Shown here: one piece after another, positions 7,658-13,196 of the stretch
Layout of the letters: each line of letters starts with the position of its first letter
Position numbering within the stretch: the first letter of the stretch is position 1
Assembly: GCA_002501695.1 (NCBI GenBank)
Contig: DANZ01000141.1
Span: 1-13,735, forward strand
Origin: Methanolobus sp. UBA474
GTDB taxonomy: Archaea; Halobacteriota; Methanosarcinia; Methanosarcinales; Methanosarcinaceae
DNA: 13,735 bases
Direction of reading: 5' to 3'
Made by a program: the position numbers and the translations under genes
The notes under the pieces: model-generated
The model's database searches: none
The model's input: only the letters and a program-made list of their open reading frames with translations
Told to the model about the DNA's origin: nothing

Positions 7658-8425
7658 ATGAAGAACCTAAATAAAATAGTACTTGGTTTTATTCTGTTAC
7701 TGACCGTGTCTGCCGGAGTGCTGGCTTTCTGGTGGGCAGGCCAGCAGCAGTCCATGTATGAAGATAGTCTGTACAGCGGTTATGATTATGAAGTCACGAT
7801 CACCACGAATTCAAATCTGAGCAACGTGACTCTTTACCTCCCGATCCCTGTCAGGGATAACACTTCTTCAGTGGGCCAGTATATAGCGGAGAATAACTTC
7901 ACCAGTGATGACCCTGCATGAAGGTATGCTCCTGTGGATACTGAACACGGGCCTATGCTTTCTATGAGGACTGACAGGATAGTACCTGAGTTCCGTCCTC
8001 TTCCTATCCCTATACCTGAGGACAGTGAGTCATCCCGGGAAACAGAACAGGTGGCCTCTGATGAATATTCAGAGGAGACGCCTGTACAGGATTCTCTCTC
8101 CTTTGCAATAATGGTGCCGGCTGACCATATCATAGACACAAGGAACCCTCTTGGCCGGGAGCCGGTCCTCCTTCCGAAATATGATATGAACAGTTCGCAG
8201 AACATTCACAACTATGAAAGCCGTATTTATGCACAGTATGAAGCTTCTCCCGATGCGAAGGCGGAAATATCTGTGAGCATGACCGGATACAATGAGTGGT
8301 GGATCCTGGGCTGGCAGTGGAACAGCTACAGCGAATGGATGAATGTCGTGCTGTCAGGATCTAAGCACGGATGGGTCACTGCGAACGGCACGCTTGTCAC
8401 CGGCGACGGGGTCTATAAGGAATAA
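7658..8425 (+). pseudogene. Exported or membrane-anchored protein of unknown function, interrupted by an in-frame TGA
   Basis: From the ATG at 7658 the frame runs 87 codons to a TGA at 7919-7921. It then continues in the same frame, without further stops, to TAA at 8423-8425 (256 codons in all). The N-terminus is a signal peptide or membrane anchor (residues 5-25, IVLGFILLLTVSAGVLAFWW). The rest looks extracellular, with several N-X-S/T sequons (NLS, NVT, NTS, NFT before the stop; NSS, NGT after it) and beta-rich segments such as YDYEVTITT and LYLPIPV. After the TGA there is no start codon with a ribosome site, so the second half is probably untranslated unless there is readthrough. A single TGG-to-TGA change would explain the break (PA-stop-RYAP). 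It could also be a sequencing error. I do not recognise the family. Confidence 0.65.
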
Positions 8426-8538
8426 TTTAAGGGACAGTGATCCGGCTATACGGGATAAGGGCTGCAGGAAACCATGAGCAAGCTTACATGTAGCCTCTTA
8501 TGCCGATAAGCCAAAAAATTGTTGCAAATTATTACAGA
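8426..8538. terminator. Convergent intergenic region with hairpins and a poly-U signal
   Basis: CTTAT-GCCG-ATAAG (8497-8510) is a perfect short hairpin. On the minus strand a run of six T (complement of 8513-8518) lies about 20 bases after the stop of the exported-protein gene at 8539, a plausible archaeal terminator. A looser inverted repeat, ATAAGGGCT (from 8455) with AGCC-T-CTTAT (8492-8501), could end the plus-strand transcript. Confidence 0.45.
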
Positions 8539-9135
8539 TCATCCCAGGATTGCCTTTATCCTGTTAATGAGGCCGGACAAATATGAGGACAATAACCCAT
8601 TGTTCTCTTCATCCGGAACTTCTCCTGTAAGCTCCTCTGAAAGCTTCTCACCATTGAAGCCCTCTTCTCTTATACTGTCATTTCCTCCATGGAAGTTACC
8701 CTGTCCTGCGGGACCTCTCATGGTATTATTGTCCATTGAGAGATTCCCGCTCCCGGGCTCAGCCGCTATTTCGTTTCCCCAGAGTTCCTTCCTTATATCC
8801 TCCGGGGCACTTTCCATCAGAACCCTGAAATCAGCCATTACCCTGTTCAGGTTCTCTTCATCTTCAGTACTCTCAAGTTCTCTTTTTAATGACGCTAATT
8901 GCTCCTGCAGGCCAGTTATGGATCCTTCCATATCCTCATAGTTCCCGCCAGACTGCATGGTGTCAAGGGTTTTTATGTTCATTTCCATTGTCTCGAGACT
9001 TCTGCTCTTCATCTCATCGAAATCCATATAGGGGGCTGTAGCGTTCTGTGCGGCATTTACTCCCGGGACTGTGATGCTTAACAGCATCACCAACAAGGTG
9101 ACCAGTACACTGGTCTTTTTATCTATCTTTCTCAT
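8539..9135 (-). CDS. Small exported helical protein of unknown function
   Basis: The 198-residue product starts with a signal peptide (MRKIDKK, hydrophobic 8-24, likely cut near VNA-AQ at 28/29). Residues 37-120 are charged and helical, probably coiled-coil (MDFDEMKSRSLETMEMNIKTLD, then SITGLQEQLASLKRELESTEDEENLNRVMADFRVLM). A Gly/Asn-rich linker (125-165) and a C-terminal amphipathic helix LLSSYLSGLINRIKAILG follow. The helical part resembles the repeated unit of its upstream neighbour (9226-10026): an acidic stretch with M-x-x-R-S/A, then a Leu-heptad helix, then E-x-L-x-x-x-M. I suspect the two are related. GAGGA (9140-9144, complement) precedes the ATG. No separate promoter is obvious in the 90-base gap, so it is probably cotranscribed with that neighbour. 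Confidence 0.75.
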   Translation of the reverse strand: MRKIDKKTSVLVTLLVMLLSITVPGVNAAQNATAPYMDFDEMKSRSLETMEMNIKTLDTMQSGGNYEDMEGSITGLQEQLASLKRELESTEDEENLNRVMADFRVLMESAPEDIRKELWGNEIAAEPGSGNLSMDNNTMRGPAGQGNFHGGNDSIREEGFNGEKLSEELTGEVPDEENNGLLSSYLSGLINRIKAILG

Positions 9136-9225
9136 TTGTTCCTCATCACTGACTTGAAGTGGGACAGGGTCAGCGCCCCTGTCTCTTCAGCTGGTAGTAC
9201 GTATTGCGATCGGTTTATTCCAACT

Positions 9226-10026
9226 CTAAGCGTTTGCTTCCTCCCGGCACCCGTGATGCCCCGGGGAAGATCCTCTTTCGTTTGCAGGAGCAGGCAGGAT
9301 CCCCCGGACGCTATCCATTATTCCGGACATGCTCTCCCTGATCTCCTCAATGTCTTCCAGTGTCAGTTCTTCGCTGGTGAGCCTTGAATTGATATCTTCA
9401 AGCTGGACAAGTATTGCCTCAACATCGTCGCTTGTGATGTTCTCAGAATCTGTCTCTTCAAGGGTCGTATTCTCCAATGTCTCAATCATCCTTTCCACAG
9501 ATCCAAGAGTTCTTGCCTTCACAAACTCAAGTTCTTCCTCTTCGGTTTCAAATTCAGGCATTTCCATTCCCGGACCCATGCCTCTCATTTTTCCTCCCTC
9601 GTCCATCTTCATGGTTTCGGACATTATCTCTTTAAGCTCTTCCAGAGTTGTGGCGGAGTTGATCTTTTCCAGTAATGTCTCAAGTTCGCTGATCTCCTCT
9701 TCAAGGGATTCCGCAGTCACATTCTCGTTGTCTATCTCGTCGATATTTTCGAGCATATTTTCTGCCATTTCGATCCTCTTCTCGATGGATCCAACAGCCC
9801 TCTCTTTTAAGAATGCCATCTCTTCCTCTTCAGTCTCGAACTCAGGCATTTCCGGTGAGGACTTTTCCATTGGCCCCCTTCCCCTGGATCTGCCTTCTGC
9901 AAAGTCAGGTATATCTGTTGCGTTCTGTGTTTCAGTCTCATTGGTAAGTGCACCTGATGGTACTATACTAAATACCACAAGCATCAATGAAAGACAGGCC
10001 AGTGCTTTCTTTCCTTGTAGTTTCAT
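9226..10026 (-). CDS. Exported acidic coiled-coil protein with an internal duplication
   Basis: The 266-residue product has a signal peptide (MKLQGKKALACLSLMLVVFSIVPSGA; the Cys at 11 is within the hydrophobic core and does not form a clear lipobox). The mature part is very acidic. Two copies of an approximately 80-residue unit occur at 60-139 and 156-237. Both open with MPEFETEEEE, then F-x-K-x-R-x-x-GS-x-E-x-x-IE, a N-x-T-x-x sequon-containing turn, and a second helix ending in an I-M or S-x-x-M segment. This suggests tandem helical hairpins. The C-terminus is a short tail rich in Gly, Pro and His with one Cys. It is the first gene of a minus-strand pair and has a clear GGAGG (10037-10041, complement). 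Family and function are not recognised. Confidence 0.78.
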   Translation of the reverse strand: MKLQGKKALACLSLMLVVFSIVPSGALTNETETQNATDIPDFAEGRSRGRGPMEKSSPEMPEFETEEEEMAFLKERAVGSIEKRIEMAENMLENIDEIDNENVTAESLEEEISELETLLEKINSATTLEELKEIMSETMKMDEGGKMRGMGPGMEMPEFETEEEELEFVKARTLGSVERMIETLENTTLEETDSENITSDDVEAILVQLEDINSRLTSEELTLEDIEEIRESMSGIMDSVRGILPAPANERGSSPGHHGCREEANA

Positions 10027-10109
10027 TTCGCTTTTTCCTCCATTTTAATTATATGTGCCAGGTTACCTTCTGCTTTCACTGCTGGTACGGCATTCCCCCC
10101 ATTATCAGG

Positions 10110-10129
10110 CTTAAATATAATCATACTTA
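10110..10129 (-). promoter_or_regulatory. Promoter of the minus-strand exported-protein operon (shared 20-base element, copy A)
   Basis: On the minus strand it reads TAAGTATGATTATATTTAAG, with the TATA box TTATATTTAA inside. The expected start of transcription is near 10091, giving a leader of about 65 bases before the ATG at 10026. Nearly the same 20 bases occur at 10551-10570 and 12799-12818. Confidence 0.65.
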
Positions 10130-10166
10130 GCAAAAGAGCATCCAATACAGCTTAAAATAAATAAAA

Positions 10167-10216
10167 AAAGCTTTATTAAAGCTTTAATGAACAATAAACC
10201 TTAAAACAAGCTTTAA
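10167..10216. repeat. Cluster of three AAGCTTT palindromes upstream of promoter copy A
   Basis: AAAGCTTTA (10167-10175), the perfect 12-base palindrome TTAAAGCTTTAA (10176-10187) and AAGCTTTAA (10208-10216) have centres at 10170.5, 10181.5 and 10210.5, that is 11 and 29 bases apart, near whole helical turns. The nearest centre is about 41 bases upstream of promoter copy A. A TTAAAGCTTTA site sits at nearly the same distance upstream of copy C. They are candidate activator or repressor sites. Confidence 0.45.
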
Positions 10217-10300
10217 ATGATATTCAAGGGACGATTGGGTTATCTCATATGATCGCTCAAATCTAGCATGGATAGAAAAAAGTATGGATAATTGCCTGTA

Positions 10301-10391
10301 CGGGGCGTCAGAATAGAAAGCCCCGGACCGGCTAATATGTCATCTCCGGTCTGTATATGGTGACTACCGGAAAGATCCGGATCCTCCGGGA
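10301..10391. ncRNA. GC-rich island with nested hairpins, candidate small RNA
   Basis: In an otherwise AT-rich gap, CGGGGC (10301-10306) pairs with GCCCCG (10320-10325). GACCGG and CCGGTC pair a little further on, and the 10-base palindrome GATCCGGATC follows at about 10374-10383. The strand cannot be decided and no convincing own promoter is seen. It may be a small RNA, a long leader segment or a degraded gene. Confidence 0.25.
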
Positions 10392-10410
10392 ATGATAGAA
10401 AAACAAAGCC

Positions 10411-10428
10411 ATAATTAACTTTAATTAT
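10411..10428. repeat. AT-rich inverted repeat, possible operator
   Basis: ATAATTAA-CT-TTAATTAT has perfect 8-base arms and lies about 120-140 bases before promoter copy B. It is a candidate regulator site; AT-rich palindromes also arise by chance in a region of this composition. Confidence 0.3.
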
Positions 10429-10550
10429 AGTTTACACCTCATATAAGTTCAATTAAGCCCTTTAACCCCATAATAAAGTATTAATTAATATAAGATACCG
10501 TATAGAGCCGCGGATCATGCAATTGCAATCATGTGGTTTTTAATATCTGT

Positions 10551-10570
10551 TAAGTATGTTTATATTCAAA
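10551..10570 (+). promoter_or_regulatory. Promoter of the membrane-bound regulator operon (shared 20-base element, copy B)
   Basis: TAAGTATGTTTATATTCAAA contains the TATA box TTTATATT (10559-10566). Transcription should begin near 10588, giving a leader of about 80 bases before the ATG at 10669. It differs from copy A at only 4 of 20 positions. Confidence 0.65.
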
Positions 10571-10601
10571 AGAGACTTTCATAGAGCACAGAGAGGCCTT
10601 C

Positions 10602-10613
10602 GATCAATTGATC
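10602..10613 (+). promoter_or_regulatory. 12-base palindrome in the leader of the regulator operon, possible operator
   Basis: GATCAATTGATC is a perfect palindrome about 15 bases after the predicted transcription start. Flanking CCTT and AAGG could extend it into an imperfect hairpin (about 10598-10621). It shares the CAATTG core with a site upstream of the promoter (TGCAATTGCA, 10518-10527) and with two sites just before the regulator gene (11604-11609 and 11623-11628). Confidence 0.35.
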
Positions 10614-10668
10614 CGATAAGGGGGCATTCAGTAATAATGAAATATAATATGTCAAGATGTGGTTTTGA

Positions 10669-11610
10669 ATGAAAGGGGCATTAATTCTATTCCTGGCGAT
10701 TCTGATATCCATGGTAATTATATCGGACTTTGGTCCGGACAATGATATCATCTCCCCGGAAGAACAAAGGTGGGGCACGATGCCATTCACCGGCCACCCG
10801 TCAGGCGACAGGCGTCTTGATGATCAATTCTCCGGTATGGTCTTTGGCCAGGATGCACAATTCACGACTGATGATCGGGCAATGCTTGAGGATATCATTA
10901 CAAAATCAGAGATAATGTCCCGGCGTCTTGCAGACAGTATTGCCAGATTAAAGCAGGAAGGCGAGGATGTCGGGAATATGGAAGTTCTCCTGGCCGAATA
11001 TACCCGGCTCGTAGGGGACTCCAGGATGTACCTGGAAATGTCAAACGCATCATCAGGCACAGTCCCTTTAAATGACTCAGAAGACAGCTCCCTGGTATGT
11101 ACAAGTGAGGAGGAATGCCTGGCAAGTTCAAGAGAAAGTCTTCTCCAGGCCAACACCCGCCTTAAAGACATATTTGGCGAGCTAAGGCCCTATCTGGCTC
11201 CCCATGCCATGCTCCCGGAAAATGCCAGCCTCGTTGCACAAGGCAGTGGCACTGTGGTGCTGTTAGGTGATCTTGACATCCATATGTCTCTCTCAGATGG
11301 GAAAATATCTTACGTGGACTTTGAGAATGACGTTTCTGTCAGGCTGGAAAACGATGTGAAGCCAGAGGTCTCAGCAACTGATGCGAAGCAGAAGGTCGTA
11401 TCGTATAACAATGTGACCGGCAACATCACATTATCAGGGTCCGGTCTCATGGTAGAGATAATAGGGACCGATATTTCCCTGGCAGCCACAGGAGCAGGCA
11501 AAGCCGAACTTTTCGGGGATGGTATCTATTATATTGAAGATGCTAATGTCCCGGCAAATATCCCTGTAAAAAGGCAGCTATGGAAACCACCCTTGTTTGA
11601 GAACAATTGA
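10669..11610 (+). CDS. Exported protein with a helical part and a beta-rich Gly-repeat domain, function unknown
   Basis: The 313-residue product has a hydrophobic N-terminus (residues 4-18) that acts as a signal or anchor. Residues 66-125 and 145-176 are helical and coiled-coil-like (DRAMLEDIITKSEIMSRRL, then CTSEEECLASSRESLLQ). They are separated by a Ser/Asn-rich loop with two Cys (144 and 150) that could form a disulphide. Residues 185-292 are beta-rich with G-x-G repeats (QGSGTVVLLGDLDI, TLSGSGLMVEIIG, ATGAGKAELFGDGIYYIE). This pattern recalls repeat domains of other secreted prokaryotic proteins, but I cannot name it. Five N-X-S/T sequons fit a glycosylated surface protein. The ribosome site is weak (GTGGTTTTGAATG). 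It is the first gene of the regulator operon and may be the partner or ligand sensor of the next product (inference). Confidence 0.75.
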   Translation: MKGALILFLAILISMVIISDFGPDNDIISPEEQRWGTMPFTGHPSGDRRLDDQFSGMVFGQDAQFTTDDRAMLEDIITKSEIMSRRLADSIARLKQEGEDVGNMEVLLAEYTRLVGDSRMYLEMSNASSGTVPLNDSEDSSLVCTSEEECLASSRESLLQANTRLKDIFGELRPYLAPHAMLPENASLVAQGSGTVVLLGDLDIHMSLSDGKISYVDFENDVSVRLENDVKPEVSATDAKQKVVSYNNVTGNITLSGSGLMVEIIGTDISLAATGAGKAELFGDGIYYIEDANVPANIPVKRQLWKPPLFENN

Positions 11611-11638
11611 TATAGCAAAAAGCAATTGTGTGGTGTGA

Positions 11639-12586
11639 ATGAAATTCATAGCGTACATAAGCTGTGTTGCTGTATTGTTGTCCATGTCCGGGATCTGCAT
11701 GGCTTCCGGGGTAGCGACAGTACACGGTGTTGCCTATGAATGGAGTACTTTTGAACCTCTTGGCAATGCGGTAATTGAGGTTAATTCCACTCCTGTACAA
11801 TCAATGGTGGCAAAATCCGGTGTTTACTCTTTTGACCTTCCAAACGGCACTTATCTCATAAAGGCCACGTATTACCAGAATGAGTCGTTAACTCACTATG
11901 GCGAGGAAGTCATTACAGTATCTGATGAAGGCAGCTATGTGGTGGATCTGCTTCTGCTGCCATCATTTACGAACAGCGGCCCTGATCCTGCAACTGTTAG
12001 CCAGGAGGCGACCGGCCTGGATACATCCGAACCCTCTTCCGGGGACAGCAGCGGTATTCTGATAGTTTCTTCATTAACATTTATTCTGATCATGCTGATC
12101 CTGTTCTACCGGATGCGTTATAGGAAGGAACGGCCAGCGGCTGTTTCTCATTCAGGTGGGATAGGGTCTCTCAATGCTGACCCGGTTGTGGTGGCGCCTG
12201 CAGCGTTTGAGCCTGCCAGGCACGAGTCTGATATGGCTGCACTTCCCAAAACTGATCCTGATACACAGCTACAATTCATGTTTCCTCAGGAGGAAGGGGA
12301 GGTATGCGATATCTTTCCGGAGCATGCCCCGGTAGGTGAGACAAAGTATCCGGAAAGAAATGTCACTGAAAGACCATCTCAGCCTATCCCTGCGGACCTG
12401 GAGGAAATACTGGATATCCTCCGGTCCCAGGGTGGAAGGATCACACAAAAAGACCTGCGCAAGCGGTTGAGATACTCTGAAGGTAAAGTAAGTCTCATGC
12501 TTCTTGACCTTGAAAAAAGGGGAAAGATACAGAAGTTCAAAAAGGGAAGAGGTAATATCCTGTTCCTTGTCGAAGACGGGAACTGA
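11639..12586 (+). CDS. Membrane-anchored winged helix-turn-helix regulator with an external beta-sandwich
   Basis: The 315-residue product has four parts. A signal peptide spans 1-22. An external beta-sandwich (about 24-108) resembles carboxypeptidase-regulatory-like domains (VHGVAYEWSTFEPLGNAVIEV, then GVYSFDLPNGTYLIKATYY). One membrane helix (139-157, ILIVSSLTFILIMLILFYR) is followed by the basic stop RMRYRKER. After a long flexible linker (160-250) comes a cytoplasmic winged helix domain (252-311: LEEILDILRSQGGRITQKDL, recognition helix near SEGKVSLMLLDLEKRG, wing KFKKGRGNILF). The layout matches the archaeal predicted membrane-associated transcriptional regulators (COG2512, from memory). 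It could sense an envelope signal and control nearby promoters while in the membrane (inference). The ATG at 11639 follows GTGGTGTGA, 28 bases after the upstream gene in the same operon. Confidence 0.85.
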   Translation: MKFIAYISCVAVLLSMSGICMASGVATVHGVAYEWSTFEPLGNAVIEVNSTPVQSMVAKSGVYSFDLPNGTYLIKATYYQNESLTHYGEEVITVSDEGSYVVDLLLLPSFTNSGPDPATVSQEATGLDTSEPSSGDSSGILIVSSLTFILIMLILFYRMRYRKERPAAVSHSGGIGSLNADPVVVAPAAFEPARHESDMAALPKTDPDTQLQFMFPQEEGEVCDIFPEHAPVGETKYPERNVTERPSQPIPADLEEILDILRSQGGRITQKDLRKRLRYSEGKVSLMLLDLEKRGKIQKFKKGRGNILFLVEDGN

Positions 12587-12593
12587 CCTTTAC

Positions 12594-12619
12594 TTTTTTG
12601 CACTGCTTTCTGTCAGTGC
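12594..12619 (+). terminator. Terminator after the regulator gene
   Basis: A run of six T (12594-12599) starts 7 bases after the stop codon and is followed by the hairpin GCACTG-N8-CAGTGC (12600-12619). Poly-T runs are the usual archaeal termination signal. Confidence 0.5.
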
Positions 12620-12752
12620 GTTCATTTACTGGCAATAATTTGTCATTTATTATAACGGATGATTGGTGCTCTGTTACGCAATCCGGTTTGTTTTTTCCTT
12701 CTAATAAGCGTAGGCCTTTAATTTAAAGGATTAATTATGCAGCAAACATCTC

Positions 12753-12763
12753 TTAAAGCTTTA
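12753..12763. promoter_or_regulatory. TTAAAGCTTTA site upstream of the ABC transporter promoter
   Basis: This copy of the AAAGCTTTA palindrome is centred about 40.5 bases before promoter copy C. The nearest such site at promoter copy A is 41.5 bases away. The equal distance on different strands supports a shared regulator site. Confidence 0.4.
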
Positions 12764-12798
12764 TTTGTTAAAAATAGTTCCATTTTGGCTTTTATTTG

Positions 12799-12818
12799 TA
12801 AGTATGCTTTTATTTAAA
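12799..12818 (+). promoter_or_regulatory. Promoter of the small protein-ABC transporter operon (shared 20-base element, copy C)
   Basis: TAAGTATGCTTTTATTTAAA keeps the TAAGTATG block and has TTTTATTTAA as the TATA box. Transcription would begin near 12837, leaving a leader of about 175 bases before the first start codon at 13014. Confidence 0.6.
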
Positions 12819-12837
12819 CTGACCAATTCAGGTTTTG

Positions 12838-13013
12838 TCAGCAAGATAACTGCTGGCAAGTATCGCCCACCCCCGCAAGGTGGCACCCCCGGCAGCCAGT
12901 AACAGGTACCGGGGTGCCACTAAGTACCACCACCATGGGGGCATAACCACTCTCTCGTTCAGAGACATCCTGCAGTTGTGCAGGGATGTCTCTTGCGGGT
13001 CAGGAGGCATCGC
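12838..13013 (+). promoter_or_regulatory. Structured 5' leader, candidate cis-acting RNA
   Basis: The stretch is unusually rich in complementary segments. GTGGCACCCC (12880-12889) pairs perfectly with GGGGTGCCAC (12911-12920). A competing hairpin, CCACC (12867-12871) with GGTGG (12879-12883), uses some of the same bases. CCCCC near 12870-12874 could instead pair with GGGGG (12937-12941). A long hairpin follows: AGAGACATCCTGCA (12961-12974), loop GTTG, TGCAG-G-GATGTCTCT (12979-12993) with one bulged G, ending 9 bases before the ribosome site GGAGG (13003-13007). Mutually exclusive stems ahead of a ribosome site suggest attenuation or a sensor RNA, but I do not recognise a known riboswitch class. 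Together with the terminator and promoter before it, this accounts for the gene-free stretch 12587-13013. Confidence 0.45.
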
Positions 13014-13178
13014 ATGAAAGATACATTTAAGCAATTCATTGAACTTCGCACTCAGGCAATTAATGCAGACAATATCTATGCTGCACCGGCTCTCATCCGA
13101 AAGCTGACGCCTGAGCAACTTGATCGGCTGTTGAATATCTCTCCTTTAGGAGAAAACAGACAGGACTTTCAGTGGTAA
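13014..13178 (+). CDS. Small protein of 54 residues, function unknown
   Basis: The product is short, soluble and predicted helical (MKDTFKQFIELRTQAINADN, then ALIRKLTPEQLDRLLNISPL), ending in a Trp. It has no signal peptide or membrane helix. The ATG at 13014 follows GGAGG (13003-13007) with a 6-base spacer. An upstream in-frame GTG at 12978 lies inside the long hairpin and is less likely. It lies 18 bases before the ABC ATPase gene and shares its promoter, so it may be a leader peptide or an accessory protein of the transporter (inference). I do not recognise a family. Confidence 0.7.
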   Translation: MKDTFKQFIELRTQAINADNIYAAPALIRKLTPEQLDRLLNISPLGENRQDFQW

Positions 13179-13196
13179 GCGGTTTGAGGAGCAAGT

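Larger units (their letters stand above)
10027..10668. other. Divergent intergenic region of 642 bases between two envelope-gene operons
   Basis: No protein gene is supported here. Reading left to right it holds the minus-strand promoter (10110-10129), three AAGCTTT palindromes (10167-10216), a GC-rich island with hairpins (about 10301-10391), an AT-rich 18-base inverted repeat (10411-10428), a CAATTG palindrome (10518-10527), the plus-strand promoter (10551-10570) and a second CAATTG palindrome (10602-10613). This density of symmetric sites is high for two ordinary promoters. Confidence 0.6.

Noticed and set aside
7919..7921. TGA read as selenocysteine or tryptophan
   Set aside because: Other genes here end in TGA, the protein is not a redox enzyme of a known selenoprotein family, and I see no clear SECIS-like element; a nonsense mutation or error is simpler.
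10280..10295. Fourth possible copy of the TAAGTATG element (AAGTATGGATAATTGC)
   Set aside because: Only the AAGTATG part matches; no TATA box follows at the right place and no gene starts near it.
10027..10668. CRISPR array, tRNA or insertion sequence in the long intergenic gap
   Set aside because: The repeats are short, irregular palindromes without spacers; there is no cloverleaf, no transposase and no terminal inverted repeats.
12828..13118. Minus-strand open frame of 96 codons across the leader and the small gene
   Set aside because: Trp/Leu-rich translation arises from the GC-rich hairpins; there is no promoter or ribosome site, and the plus-strand reading is better supported.
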